From NCBI RefSeq assembly GCF_963678635.1, contig NC_087062.1:42298395-42362394 (forward strand): DNA of 64,000 nucleotides. The letters are read 5' to 3'. The notes below the pieces were generated by a model. The model was not told where the DNA came from, ran no database searches, and worked only from the letters and a program-made list of their open reading frames with translations. The translations under genes were made by a program, and so were the position numbers. The DNA is from Symsagittifera roscoffensis (lineage: Eukaryota > Xenacoelomorpha > Acoela > Convolutidae). Positions 1 through 13,019 of this stretch are shown here, piece after piece. The first letter of the stretch is position 1. Each line of letters opens with the position of its first letter.

Positions 1-1
1 T

Positions 2-439
2 TTAGAATTCTCAAAAGTATTCACAGAATATATCAAAAGCATACAATATCAAAACTCACAGAGAGCAAACTCAATATTCACCAACGAAGTTTTTACAATA
101 ATATATAGTTATTTATCTATATTAGAAAGAACAGAAGCTCAAAGTATATCACCAGTCCAAACATCAAAACATACAAAAGTAAGAAACGAAATCGTCGCAT
201 TTTCAACATTTTTAAACGCAATCCGTGAAATTTTTGCCAATAATGATGTCTCACAAAACACTAAACATGATTTACAAAAAATACTAGCATGGTTTACAAT
301 TGATTATTTTACACATAATATCGACTTAATTGAACAAGCCAGAAAAACCTTTAGAACCCAAAGTACCAATGACGACACTGTCATTGCAGAACAATCAGAT
401 TACGTTTGGGATCCTGAATGGTCTCATCCAGCATTTTAA
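2..439 (+). CDS. Unidentified coding block open at the left window edge (element 1)
   Basis: One frame is open from the first bases of the window for about 145 codons without a start, so it continues to the left. The product is acidic and largely helical-looking, ending in DPEWSHPAF. I do not recognise it. It lies upstream of the Gag-like region of element 1, shares its A-rich composition, and may be the N-terminal part of Gag or an extra 5' gene. The next 80 bases hold no clear feature. Confidence 0.45.
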   Translation, partial: LEFSKVFTEYIKSIQYQNSQRANSIFTNEVFTIIYSYLSILERTEAQSISPVQTSKHTKVRNEIVAFSTFLNAIREIFANNDVSQNTKHDLQKILAWFTIDYFTHNIDLIEQARKTFRTQSTNDDTVIAEQSDYVWDPEWSHPAF

Positions 440-499
440 AATTTTCCAGCAGATATCTCAAGTCAAGCAATAAGTACAATATCTTTTCACCAAGATTAT

Positions 500-2970
500 G
501 TAAAAATAATACCACTAACAAATGACTTTAAATTATAATACATTTTTAGTTGATACACAAAATAACAGCTTAAATTCAACAGTTATACATCATGAAAATC
601 TCAATGGAACTAGAAATCTTACACAACAAGATATTCAAACACCATCACACTTCATAAATGAAGAAACAGTTCAAACAACAGTAACAACTACACAACAAAG
701 TATCTCACCAATACGTCCAAACCTCACAACACCGAAAAATAAAAATACAACACTACCACAAGTAACCTTACAATCGACCGTTAAACCTTCGGTTGCTCCA
801 AAATATTCACATATGGACTATCAGACACATAGACCAATGACAAAACCGTCAAAAACACGAAAAACGTTCACAAGAAACAGTTTTGCAGAACACAACTATA
901 ATTATGTAAATCAATCAAAAACAAATTAACCCCCCCCCCCCCGAAAAAATAAGCAAAACCTAAACCAAGTATGTTCTCACTATTGGAATCTTCCAAATAC
1001 ACCGACCAATTCAGTAAATTTCCAAGATAATCCACACCCTCCACAGGATTATAGTGAAAATTACCCATTTTTTCAACAAAATAGGAATAAACAACTTATT
1101 ACACAAATTACTTATCATCTGATGATGATGATTATCATCAACCAGACATTTTGCACCATATACACAAGAATATCGCACACAAAGACCGCGACAATCTCAA
1201 CCATCCCAAAATATGAAGATTTACCCACAAAATCCAGCAGATATGCAGAATCAACAACCAATGCATATACAAAACTCAATTAACGCACAATCTTTTCAAC
1301 CCAAACAATCACAAAACCCAATGACTATGCATTCCTACCAACCAACTCAAATGCAAACTGAAATACCGCTACCATATTACCTACAACAACATGAAATAAC
1401 AAAAAATCAACTTACAAATTTCTCGCAAATACCAAACGCCGCAGAGTCACTCCAAATGACGATGAATCCATATTTAATGGGAGGATCGTCAATAACATCC
1501 AATAAACCATTAATGGTATTCACAGGAACAGACCCTGAATACTCAGTAGAAGATTACCTAAATGCAGTCACAGCAAATTTAATTTTAAATATAGGACCCG
1601 AACCAATTAATACGCCACTCCATCAAAATTGGATACATAGACGCACAGCGTTAATACAAACAACACTAGATGGCGCAGCCCAAAAATGGTTTTCAGTACT
1701 ACCTATAGAAATAAAATCAGATTGGAAAAGATTCACATAAGAATTTTCAAAAATGTTTGATTCTGCATGAAACAAACAACATCAAAGAGTTTTATGCAAC
1801 AAAATTCGCAGATTACCAAATGAAACAATTAGCAGTTCGAATCGAAACACTAGTTCGAAAAGCATATTCACCTCAATTAAGGAAAATAGCTATAAAAAAG
1901 AGAGCATCTCATCCTTCCTCAATTCGAGAACCAGATTTAGATTTTAGAAAAATAGTAGATAAATTAGAACAAGCAGAAATCACAATGAAACTTGAAGAAA
2001 CAGAAAATCTAAAATTACAGTATGTTAATAGGATCGAAACAAATACTACACATATAAATAACATACAAGGATCAGATATAGACCTGATTGAAAAATCACT
2101 GAAATATTAAAAATCTATGAAAAGAACCCAAACTTTAAAGGTAAGCCATCTTTCAAGAAATGGTGTAATTATTGCCGACGATACGGACACAGTATTGCCG
2201 AATGTAGACAAAAACAACAGGAAAATCAGAATAAACCTCAAAAGCGCAAAGAACCAAATAAGTCACTCTATCAATATATGAAAAAAGATCAAAATCTACA
2301 AAACAAGAATATACACAGCAATAATAGCTCTGGAAAACCACTTCCAGGCAACTCAAATTATTCAAGAAATCAATCACCATGTAACTCCAGTTATAGAGGT
2401 AGATCGCCCGAACAAAGAAATCAAAGAAATTCACGAAATTTCTCACAAAATAGATATAGTCGATCGAATAGCCAAAATAACCAAAAGAGAAATAACTATT
2501 CATGATCGAATTCAAACACAACAGAATTTGTTTCTGCATCCAGTTCCCATTCAAACCCAAGGAATAGACACTGTTCCAACAATAGATCACGAAATTCATC
2601 ATACAACAGAAATAGAAACTATTCAAACAATAGGAATAGAAGTTATTCCAACAATCGAAATCAGAACTATCCAAACAACAGATCAAGGAACAACTCATAT
2701 AATAGATCAAATAATTAAAGATCAAATGATAACTATCATAACAGATCACGAAATAATTCACAAAACCGAAACTCGAGCTACAACAATAGATACAGAAACT
2801 ATTCCCAGTCACCCCATAGGAATAATAACCGTTACCCTGATTCTAAATATCGATACAGAAGTAACACACCAAAGCATCAAAGACAAATCAATCAAGTACA
2901 AACAAATGAAGAAACAACTTCAGACCCCCCAGGTATTGATAACGCAGAAAATAATGAATTACAATTAAAC
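500..2970 (+). CDS. Gag-like region of element 1 (capsid-like block and CCHC knuckle)
   Basis: A low-complexity Asn/Thr/Gln-rich stretch (about 520-930) is followed by a 13-base C run (930-942). A block at about 1510-2100 resembles the retrotransposon gag domain: an F-x-G-x-D/E opening, DYLNAV, HRRTALIQTTLDGAAQKW and a DW motif (encoded about 1516-1735). A CCHC zinc knuckle (C-x2-C-x4-H-x4-C, WCNYCRRYGHSIAEC) is encoded at about 2160-2212. Downstream is an Arg/Ser/Asn/Gln-rich repetitive tail with recurrent SRN/NRS-type words, probably RNA-binding. The role is particle assembly and genome packaging, known from the family. The region is decayed. Confidence 0.7.
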
Positions 2971-3269
2971 CACATTAATTGTGAATCAACGGATACTGAA
3001 AGTGATACAGATAATACCATCTCAGTAAATATGATAACAGTCGAAAATGACTGTGAATCTATCATATATGAACAACCCTTTAGTTCACACATATACGAAA
3101 ATCAATTGGAACTTCTTCATGATTATTACACTAGACCCATTAATAATAATACACGAACTACACAAGAAGTAAACGAAATTAACACTGTAATTAAACCTGA
3201 TAAAAAAGACGAAGTAGAATGCTCAAACACAAAACACATTTATCAAAACATACAAAAAGAACAACCGAG

Positions 3270-3560
3270 AGAAAAAATTTGGACAATCCCATTTCTCTTA
3301 GAGAGCCCAAGAAGTAAAGAATTTCAACCACCAGATCTTGAAATTGATATTTTAATCGATTCAGGAGCAGAATCAAATATCATTAACATTCCCACATGGA
3401 ATGAAATCAAAACACTGCATCCGAATTTAACACCTCTTGAAACATCTAGTAAATTAGCAACAGCACAAGGATCAACATTAGTAAATTATGGAAAAAAAAC
3501 CAACTATTCCTTGTTCCCACAAGAACAATGGAACAAAACAAGATTTTGAACAAGCCATTC
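3270..3560 (+). CDS. Retropepsin-like protease domain of element 1
   Basis: The motif ILIDSGAESNII is encoded at about 3350-3385, the classical D-S/T-G active-site loop of retroviral-type aspartic proteases. It is preceded by an acidic linker and followed by a beta-rich stretch. It lies directly between the knuckle-bearing Gag region and the RT, the normal Ty3/Gypsy order. The function is polyprotein maturation, inferred from the family. Confidence 0.7.
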
Positions 3561-3959
3561 AAACAAACATTTCATATTACTGATATTAAGCACAATATCA
3601 TTGGCATACCGTTTATGACTAAATATATACCAACAATAAACATCTTAAATAGTAAAATCCATATCAAAGATAAATATACAAAAACGAAAAACACAGCCTT
3701 AACATTCTTTAAAAGATTAAACAAACAACCACCATTTTTCTCAAAATTTTACCCCATTTATAATCAAGAACGGAAACACCTGAAACCACTATCAGGAAAC
3801 GTATACAACTTTTCAATAAAACGAGGTCATCAGTATGACAAAAGTCAAAACAAACAACAACTTTTCATGTCAGATTTCGAACTTAAACCCATTCACAAAT
3901 TTTTCAAAATTACAATCTCATCAATAAAATACTTGAAAAAAACACAAATTCCGATATTA

Positions 3960-5640
3960 TTTCACTACACGTGTATAATAATACACCATATCAAATAACA
4001 TTACCCTTAGGACTCTTAGGATATTGTGAAACAAACGCTACAACTTCACCTATAAATGAAGTAGCATATCGAGTAAATAATATATTACAACTATTAGATA
4101 TTTGTCAATCAACAATTCTTGAAGAATTATCCATAAATAATATAATAAGTAATGAAAAAAAAATAGATTACTTCACAGAAACACCATATTTTAAACCAAC
4201 ATTTAATATAACAAATTATACAAAAGAAAAACAAAAATTTTTAACAATGTTTAATTTTCAACATTCACAAATAGCGCAAAATGAATTTGAGCAACTGATA
4301 AAATATTCAACAGTCTACGCAACATCAAAATTAGACGTTGGAAAAATTAGTTCATCACTACAGCTTCCATTAAAACCTGACGCAGTTTTCAAAAAACAAA
4401 GAGCAAGTAAAGTACCGATTCACTTACACAAGGTACATAGATTACTTGATATTTTAGAATACGAAATTATATCACCAGTAAATAAAGAAGAACAACCAAA
4501 AGGTAATACCTTCATCAACCCTGTTATCATTCTAGCAAAAGGTGAATCACTAAAAATAGTTTTAGACGCTAGATATCTCAATTCACTAATTGACGAATCA
4601 AAATGTAATTGGCGCATTGAACCAATACAAGTTATCTTAACAAAGATAAATGGTAAGTACTTCACAACCGCAGACATGAATAGTGCTTACAATCAAATGC
4701 CACTAGATGAACAATCACGACGATTAACACAATTTGTTATTGGAAATCAACAATACGAATTAAATCGATTATTCTATGGAATATCCATAGGACCAGCAGC
4801 ATTTTCAGCTTTCATGAATAAAATTTTTAGACCACCAATACTCAAGGAAAATGCAATCACATATTTAGATGATGTTTTCATGCAATCACAAACTAAAGAC
4901 GAAATGTTTACAGTTTTGGAACAATATCATGAAATACTTCAGAACGAAAATCTGAAAGCAGCCCCCGATAAATCACATTTCTTCTTCACACGCGTTAAAT
5001 TTTTAGGACATAATATTGAACGAAACACTATCACTCCATCAAAATCACGCAATGATGCAATTCAAAAACTTCAACCACCTACAAATAAAATGAAAATCCA
5101 AGAATTCCTTGGAATGTTGAATTTCTTAAGTAAATATGTTTACAAAATGCAATTATACTTGAGACCTTTCTATAACATCCTCAGAACAAATTTCAAACAC
5201 AATTCCAGATCCAAACCAACCACTCTATGCAATGTGCGATGCTTCAAATTTTTGCATCGGCGCAGCATTATTACAATCACATAGTGGAACAAATAAAATG
5301 AATCTTATATCAGCAAATTCACGATTATTCACACAAGCCGAGCTACGACTCTATACTCTAATGCGAGAATGTACAGCTATAAAATACACGCTTACAGAAT
5401 ACGAATTTCTGATACTTGGATCAAAACAACCAACAGTTGTATTTACAGATCATAAACCAATTATATTTCTTTTCACACAAAAATCAAATCCTAATCATAC
5501 AGTTAATAGATTTCAATTAATTTTAATGAAATTCCCAAACTTACATATAGTTTGGACAGCAGGAAAAAACCTTGCATTACCAGATACATTAAGTATAAAT
5601 ACGCCACCTGAACTACTTACACGAAAAACCAGTTGAAATA
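3960..5640 (+). CDS. Reverse transcriptase and RNase H domains of element 1
   Basis: The RT palm is clear. LDARYLNSLI opens the fingers/palm (about 4560), DMNSAYNQMPL carries the first catalytic Asp (about 4675), and YLDD lies at 4862-4873. HFFFTRVKFLGH and the thumb/connection motif EFLGMLNFL follow (about 5100). RNase H begins near 5230 with a C-D-A-S word, then an E within the TLMRECTAIKYTL helix, and FTDHKPI near 5450. The sequence is Ty3/Gypsy-like rather than BEL- or Copia-like, judged by motif order. It is part of a decayed element. Confidence 0.85.
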
Positions 5641-6299
5641 CCAAAAAATACCGAATTCTATCTCGCAAAAGATGAAACATCACCCCGATTAGAATGCAAA
5701 TACGCAGAAAAACTGACATTGATCAATCACAAATAAATAATCTACAACATTTTCCACTCTACCTAGATTGCCAAAATAATCACTATGAAGTTGATTTATT
5801 AGATACATCTACCTTTAAACCAATTCCATACTCACAATGGATAAAAAATAATACTCAACAAAAGAAAATAAAACAACATCCGCATAAAAAAGACCTTTTT
5901 CCATTAATTGAAAAAGAAAATTTGACCGATAAAATAAATTTATCAGGACCACAAACAAACGATTCAAAATACACAATAAATCAAGTTTCTAACCTCCATG
6001 ACCCACTTGACACAATTCCCCTTTCAAAACTAGAAATTGATAATATTTTTTGTCCCACCAACAGAAAAAATTACACTTGAACTTTTATAACAATACCAAA
6101 ATTTTGACCCAGTAATTAGACAACTCAAATCATGGCACAAATATAAAACAAAACCAGCAAAAGCTGATACCACAATTTTAGGAAACAAAACACTCTCCGA
6201 TACTTCCGAAAATTTAATAACACAACAATCAATGAAAATACAGATCTTTTAGAGTATCAATTAGATGATTCTAAAGTTCCCTGTCTTCCTTTAAGTATT

Positions 6300-7690
6300 A
6301 TGATACTGATAACATCTAACATCTCCAATACACAAAATACAAAAGGACACTCCGGATCAGAAAAGACATACTCGAACTCCACACAAAATTTTTATTTTAC
6401 AAATGCCTCAATTTGGATAAAAAAAGTATGCAATGATTGTATAATATGTCAATTGAACAAACTTTATCCATTTGTCTTAGTTTATAATTCAACCATAGAA
6501 TTTCATTCGACATAAAAGGACCAATTTCACCATCCTCTGAAGGAAATTCCTACATTATGGTCATTGTTGATGCATTCACGCACTATGTAGCACTCAACCC
6601 AGTACCACATTGTAATACTTATTATGCTTACACGAACACTGGATAGCTAAATTCGGATTACCCGAAATCCTAGTTACAGACAACGGTAGAGTTTATTAAT
6701 AATGAAATTATCACACAATGCCACTTATACAACATTAAACATAAACCACGTACATCTCATGCACCTTGGACAAACGGTTTAGTCGAAGGTATGAACCGTT
6801 CATTACAAGAATATCTTAGATGTATCATTAATGGAAATGATACACGATACACAGAATGGTCAGCAGATGTAAAATTATTTCCCTTATCATACAATTCACA
6901 ATTAACGACAACTTTAGGAATGTCACCATATGAAATGGTTTTTAATCAAAAACCAAGAAAACCAATTATGTTCACAGCAAATGCTCACAAAAACGCACAA
7001 GGTCATTGCAAACCAAATAAAGATTCAATATGCTATAATCTACCATTACACACACATATGAAGATCATTTTCATCACCCACAAATTCTCAAATTAGCCTC
7101 CGGCACACATACCGAATGGATTTTGAATAGAGATAAAAAGCACAATGAAATCTACCAAAAAGTAACAAAGAAATTGTTACAAAGGCGAAACATTAACAGC
7201 CAAATTAATTCACGTTTTATGCCAGCCACAGATTTAAAAATTAGAACATTTGTCTTAATACCTAATTTTAATACACAAAAAGGAATCTCCAAAAAATTAC
7301 AACCACTTCGAAAAGGACCATACCAAATAATTGCCAAACCCACTGAAGTAACATACAAACTCACAGATTCAACTAAAAAAGAAATTGTTCAACATCGTAA
7401 CAATTTATTACCTTACTACCCGAATAAATACACATTACGCGAATTAACTCAATTATATTCTTTTACAGGTTTAAAAGTTATTCAAAACAATACATATAGA
7501 GAACAAGAAACAAATGTACATGACGACATTCATCATAAACAAAGTCAAAAACAAAACACAACTCATAAAAATATAAAAACACTAGACCCAAAAATATCTC
7601 AAAAAGAAAGAAAAAACAGGAAAGTGATAGAAAAAATTCTTACCACAAGAACAAATAGAAAAATCAGAACACAGAGAATCATCACGACTT
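6300..7690 (+). CDS. Integrase region of element 1
   Basis: The N-terminal HHCC zinc-binding module is suggested by HSGSEKTYSNS and CNDCIICQLNK (about 6345-6455). The catalytic core follows: MVIVDAFTHYVAL (about 6555), LVTDNG (about 6670) and the terminal Glu in WTNGLVEGMNRSL (about 6765-6815). Further right, RKGPYQIIAKPTEVTYKL (about 7305-7360) looks like the GPY/F module found at the C-terminus of many Ty3/Gypsy integrases. A lysine-rich tail follows. The block is decayed but the domain order is intact. Confidence 0.75.
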
Positions 7691-7699
7691 AGAAATCAA

Positions 7700-8560
7700 C
7701 GACGTAAAAATTACAAAACATTCATCCCACAATTTAAAATATTAAAGAAAGTAGAATTTCAAAAACAACTTTAATTTTAAAGTCAACAATTCGTACACCT
7801 CTAAATCATTAAGAACTTTCACATTTTCAAGATAACATGCTGAAACATACGCAACAATTCTAGTTCAAATTCAGCCAATACGATTCACTCAAATCCGTCA
7901 CCTTCAATATCTCTAACACAAACCTACTAGCCGATAGATATTAATCTCCAGGCATATCTATAACTATAACTTTACAACCTCCAGGTCAAAAATAAGCAAC
8001 TTGCTAAAACTTGACAACTTAAATAAACACCACCATAATTTTACAACCCTCCCCTATCAAATATGCAAAGATCAACAATATTTCCCAACTTAGACCTCAA
8101 AAACCCTCCAACCAAAATGGCAAATTAGCCTAAAGTAAAAAAGGACCATAATCATTTGGCCTAAAGTACAAAAATTTCAAAAATACCCCAGATTACCCAA
8201 CGAATAAAAACAAAGCAAAGAACACCTCCCGAGCACCATAAAATTAGCCTCCAACAATTTTTCACAAACTCAACCCACTTGTCAAAAAATCAATAAATAA
8301 TCCGACCACACTTGAATTTCGCCCCAGAAGTTCAAAAATTATTCGACGAACGAATCATTTCTTAAATGCTTCTCTCTTTAATTTTTCATTCTATTTAAAC
8401 TTTTGCTAATATTTTTTATTGAAACTTTTGAAGCCCTAATAATCGTTTTAATAATTTTTTGCAATATTTTTTAAATTTTCTACTTCCTATTTGAAATATA
8501 TCTTCAACTTTCCCAAATCATTGACCACATTCACAGGTACGATAATTCAAATCTATTTAA
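7700..8560 (+). other. Non-coding gap between pol and the env-side genes of element 1
   Basis: No long open frame is seen on either strand. The stretch is A/C-rich at first and T-rich from about 8360. In env-bearing LTR elements the env message is normally made by splicing; a sequence ending in ttcacag near 8529-8535 would suit an acceptor just ahead of the small membrane ORF, but this is only suggestive. Confidence 0.4.
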
Positions 8561-8731
8561 ATGATACGAACAATTTTTAGTAGAACAGATATTTTTTTAC
8601 TATTCGTAATTTTCATCACATTTTTATCATCCCTAATTGTGACAATGTGCAAATGTGTAAAAAAAGGCAATAGTCACATTCGCCTTAGCAATAATCCTTT
8701 TAACTCTTTTCATCGAAGAATATTACAATAA
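8561..8731 (+). CDS. Small single-span membrane ORF (56 aa) in element 1
   Basis: An ATG at 8561 opens 56 codons. After a short N-terminus with two Arg there is one strongly hydrophobic stretch (IFLLFVIFITFLSSLIVTMC) followed by Cys and three Lys, then an Arg/His-containing tail. This is the look of a signal-anchor or a lone membrane segment. It sits ahead of the Pro/Ser/Thr-rich and envelope-like blocks, so it could be the leader of the envelope gene or a separate small protein. I do not recognise a family, and chance cannot be excluded at this length. Confidence 0.35.
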   Translation: MIRTIFSRTDIFLLFVIFITFLSSLIVTMCKCVKKGNSHIRLSNNPFNSFHRRILQ

Positions 8732-8986
8732 ACATAAATCTTCCCACTAAGAAACAGATTAACCGGACACATTTCCAAAATTGCTAACCAACCACCACCA
8801 AAACAGTCTTCACCGACATCTTCCCAAGAAAACCCAATCATACCTACAACTACCCAAAACCCCCAAACATCCACACGAATTTATTTTCAAGATAACCCGT
8901 ACACTTTCGAAGAACGACACGCCCGCTTATCCGAACCACTAGAACCAGTTCAGCGACAAGCATCCCTAAGTGAACCAACATATAAT

Positions 8987-9577
8987 TTGTACCCCACATT
9001 ACCACAAGATTTAAATCGAATAAGACATATTAGTCAAAATCAAAATACAGTTGAAGTCAATAGACAATTTATACACCCAAGACGAAATAGAAATTTTCAA
9101 ACTCCCAGAGTTACTTTTAGCATACCTCAATCCCCAACACCATCAAGCTCAGAAGTCTCTAGTATTACATTAACAGACACTCCTACGCTCACTTTACAAC
9201 AAAACACACCAAATCTCCCCTCAGACTATCTAGGTTCAACACCAACATCCGAAAAAATCCGTGAAAATCCTTTTAACCCCCCCCCCAACACCACCGAACG
9301 ACTACCATATTGGACAACACAACTTTACTCACAAGGAGAACCAAACTTAGTAAATGAACCAATAGATATTTCTTCAGATACAACATTATCATCCCTACCA
9401 GAAACATTATCACTCCCCTCGACACCATCAATAAGTCAAATATCACCATCATTTTTCCCCCTAAATTATCCAAATAACCTCGACGCTCGTTACAGAGAAC
9501 AATCAACGAATATACCCCTACGATTAGATTGGAACACATTCGTAGCACCTACCTCATTATTCGGACAACATCACTAA
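8987..9577 (+). CDS. Pro/Ser/Thr-rich coding block upstream of env-like region (element 1)
   Basis: About 196 codons open in one frame, very rich in Pro, Ser and Thr (for example TPTLTLQQNTPNLPS and SLPETLSLPSTPSIS) and without hydrophobic segments. The frame is also open upstream from roughly 8770. The composition suggests a disordered or stalk-like protein. A second block of similar composition lies at 12,435-12,887. No family recognised. Confidence 0.4.
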   Translation: MYPTLPQDLNRIRHISQNQNTVEVNRQFIHPRRNRNFQTPRVTFSIPQSPTPSSSEVSSITLTDTPTLTLQQNTPNLPSDYLGSTPTSEKIRENPFNPPPNTTERLPYWTTQLYSQGEPNLVNEPIDISSDTTLSSLPETLSLPSTPSISQISPSFFPLNYPNNLDARYREQSTNIPLRLDWNTFVAPTSLFGQHH

Positions 9578-9599
9578 AGCCACCGACTCCACAGTTGGG

Positions 9600-12334
9600 C
9601 ACTCAATAGGTTACAATATAGACAAGATATCCACGAAGATATTCGACAACATAACGTTCATATACTCCAACAAAACAGTCTTCAATTAAAGTTTGAAATA
9701 ACAGTCAAACTTAATAATATTGTACAACACCCCTATCCATTAAGTCCACCAAATATTACAGCTCAATCGCTACCACCACCATTTATAACAACTGAAGTAA
9801 TATATAAATACGATAGATATACAAAAAACACAATTGGATACAACATTTTATAACCCATACTCCGGATTATCATACACATGTATATTCTAAAACATTAACA
9901 TTTCAACACATCCTTTTTCTAATATTTTCCGACCAAAACAACAAATCCATCTCCTCGCACAGGACCTCAGGATTTATTAGTAACACACTATGATTGTGAA
10001 GAAAACGAACAAAAAACACTACAATAAATCAAGTAACACAATGCGAAACAGAACCACAAGCTATAGAAACTACAAATGTAATAGCAACATTGTATTCAAA
10101 AGCCCGAGCAACAACAGTCACAGGATATAAGTTTACAGCAACATTTTCCGAAAAGAAAGTACATTGTTCACAAGTTTCCAACGGAAACAAAAACCGACTT
10201 GATCACGAACCATTTTACCAGAGTAACACAGAAAGACTTTTACATCTAAACCCCGACGATTGTAAAAACGAATTACTCAGACTAAATCTAACAAGAAATA
10301 AAAACACAGACAGAAAAATGGTAAATTTTCAAGTCTTTGCCGATTCTGTACATCAAGCAGAACTTGAACGATATCAAGGACATGTTCAATTAGACGAAAA
10401 ATACCCATATAATGGTGCACACGGACGATTAACTTATGATATACACGATAAACACTGGATACCACACATTGGAATAAATAATCCCTCAAACTGCAAAGCA
10501 GACACAAAAAATAAAGGATATCAAGAAATAATGTTTTTTGATTGGAAAATACAACTTGAAAAAAAAACAACTCACACGAGATTTAACTGATAACACCATG
10601 ATCTATCAAGGAATTAGATTGCCTTGCAAAAATGATCAAGGTTACTGTAACCCTACAACAAGAACACAAGTAACAATTGTTTGGTTTCCCGAAGATACAT
10701 GCACAACATTTCAAGTAGCAAAAATACACGCTCGAATGATAAAATTTCATGAAAATTATATTATTGAATCAATTCCATACTAACAAGTGAACTCGTCTCA
10801 CAAACAAAGAAAGCACTGATTTCAAAAACATTCATGATATAGAAAATAAATTGACACGTTTTCAAATCTATCACGAAACAGAATTTGCATGTAAATATCG
10901 CAATCCACTTTATAAAACACAATACTCTGAAATACTTGTCGAATACGAAAAAGGTTTCGACATGACCACTGGAAAAATAAAATTTGACCCTTACGCAACA
11001 AGTCACCCTATTAACGAAGGCACATCATACGTCCCAGTGAACCTCTATGAAAGCACAGGTAACCCTGGTGGAAAGCTAACACCATACGATAGTAAAAGCA
11101 CACGTTTACAAGAATTATCACTAATGAATAGCACCTACTTTGGTAATATACATTATGATATTCACTTAGATATGAAACTAGACTACACAATTAGCAGATT
11201 TTTCCAAGAAATGTCATTTTCTGAATTAGAAACACTTCATCAACTATGCGAAATAGAAAGAACACAAATCTTACAATCACTCGCATTAGCAGTATTAAAA
11301 ACACCCGACGCAGGATATTTATCATCAGGAAATAGATCAAACTTTCTTGATTACAAAGGAAACATTTTATGGTTTTATACTTGCACCAAAAAAGTATCAC
11401 CATTATATGTTTTTGAAGATAAACGTTGTTATAAAAGAATCCCCATATTCTACAAAAATAAAGTACATTTTATCGATACACTTTCATGACGAACATAATT
11501 TTGGGATACCCTGACGAAGATAAATACTACCTACTTACACCGTATCCTACATTAATGCAACCACTAAAAAAGTTTTCACCAGAAAGCATCCGAGCTATCG
11601 CTCGTAACCCAAATATTGATTTACAATCAATTGGAATATATTCTGAATCTGATATACAAGATCACATTAGAACACAACAATTTCAAGAATTACTAACACA
11701 AATGGACACAATACAACGACAATCAATCGACCAGAATTTAAGAAAACTTGCCGAAACCGCAAGATTTGCAGACATTTATCCACAAGACTACAGCGGATAT
11801 TTTAAGGATATTAAAGATTACATTTATTTAAACGGTGAAAAATACAGACCACAAGATATTTCACCCATAAATATTTTCAGTTTTGTAACCTTAAAAAACG
11901 AAATTCTCGCCTTTCTAGGATGGCCCTATTACATCTTTAAAAGATTAACTATCTTATACGCTATGTTTAATTTTATAGGATTTCTTTTCTCACTGTTAAA
12001 AGGAATATATAACACATGCGCTATATACACACAAGTAAACCGCCCAGCAAGTGTAGCACGTATATTAATTGCAGGATTTTTTGGAATTTTCTCATCATCA
12101 ATCAATAAAATACTTTTAGATGCACAAATAAAAGAATATAATACAAAAATATCCACAAGACCAAACACATATGACGAAGAACATAATAATGTAGATATAA
12201 CACCTACAGCACCACAGATACCAACCCTACCACAAAACCATCCATTATCATTAGTTCCCCGAAATTTTCGAAACCTAGCAACCACAAATAATCCAAATTT
12301 CAGACCAAATACAACACACCCATTCAACACATAA
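9600..12334 (+). CDS. Envelope-like glycoprotein region of element 1
   Basis: Blocks across this stretch read as one ectodomain followed by a membrane-proximal part. CEIERTQILQSLALAVL and AGYLSSGNRSNFLDYKGN (about 11,245-11,365), then CYKRIPIFY and VHFID (about 11,425-11,480), resemble, from memory, the glycoproteins of chuviruses and of invertebrate LTR elements that captured such genes. Two hydrophobic stretches follow: ILYAMFNFIGFLFSLLKGIY (about 11,950-12,010) and ILIAGFFGIFSSSI (about 12,065-12,105). After these comes a Thr/Pro/Asn-rich tail, presumably inside the membrane. The Cys-rich ectodomain (about 10,100-11,000) fits a secreted glycoprotein. The region is decayed. The family assignment is inference. 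Confidence 0.5.
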
Positions 12335-12434
12335 TGACAAATCATTGACAAAATGATAATACATATGAACAAATTATCGAACAACCTCATACCACCACTT
12401 TTCAGTCTCAAAAAAATCATTTTTTTAGCCCACG

Positions 12435-12887
12435 ATGAGCCGACAAATTGGATCCCTCCATCGCTCAAAGTCCCACCCAGCCAACCTCCACACTCAAATC
12501 CCAATTATCCCACTTTTTGCTTTCCCGCCACCCGATTCTCCAGTTATTAATATACCATCAAGCATGAATTCTGATACTTACTCAGATATTTCAGTTTTTC
12601 ATACCATCTCACAATTTAACAACTCCGATGTAGAAACTCCCGACGAATTCGCAGACTCCGAACCATCTCCCTCTACCCATACCCAGACCATTTCTTCAGC
12701 TTTTTCAAAAACCCCCTTTCGACCCATCCAAACCAGTCATCCACTCTCATCCCTTTCCACTCCTTCTTACGCTTCCCAAGTAACCCCAACCTATTCTCCA
12801 TTTAATTCCGACAAATCGCATAACAACTCCCCAGATAACATTCAAACTTCCGAAGAACTTGACAATTTTATTACACTACAACATTAA
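12435..12887 (+). CDS. Ser/Thr/Pro-rich coding block after env (element 1)
   Basis: About 150 codons open in one frame. The product is rich in Ser, Thr and Pro with scattered acidic residues (for example FNNSDVETPDEFADSE) and has no hydrophobic segment. It resembles in composition the block at 8987-9577. It may be the disordered N-terminal region of the following block. No family recognised. Confidence 0.35.
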   Translation: MSRQIGSLHRSKSHPANLHTQIPIIPLFAFPPPDSPVINIPSSMNSDTYSDISVFHTISQFNNSDVETPDEFADSEPSPSTHTQTISSAFSKTPFRPIQTSHPLSSLSTPSYASQVTPTYSPFNSDKSHNNSPDNIQTSEELDNFITLQH

Positions 12888-13019
12888 TTAACATACCCCC
12901 GCACTCTTACGATACATCAACTATCATCAACAGTAACATCATCAAATCCAAACACCTACACCACTTTCAGATTACACTCCATCATTAGCTCAATCATCCA
13001 CATCCACCGAAACACCTAC

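Noticed and set aside
2153-2812. 219-codon minus-strand frame opposite the Gag tail of element 1
   Set aside because: Tyr/Phe/Cys/Ser-rich mirror of the Asn/Gln/Arg-rich repeat on the plus strand, where the Gag knuckle is evident.
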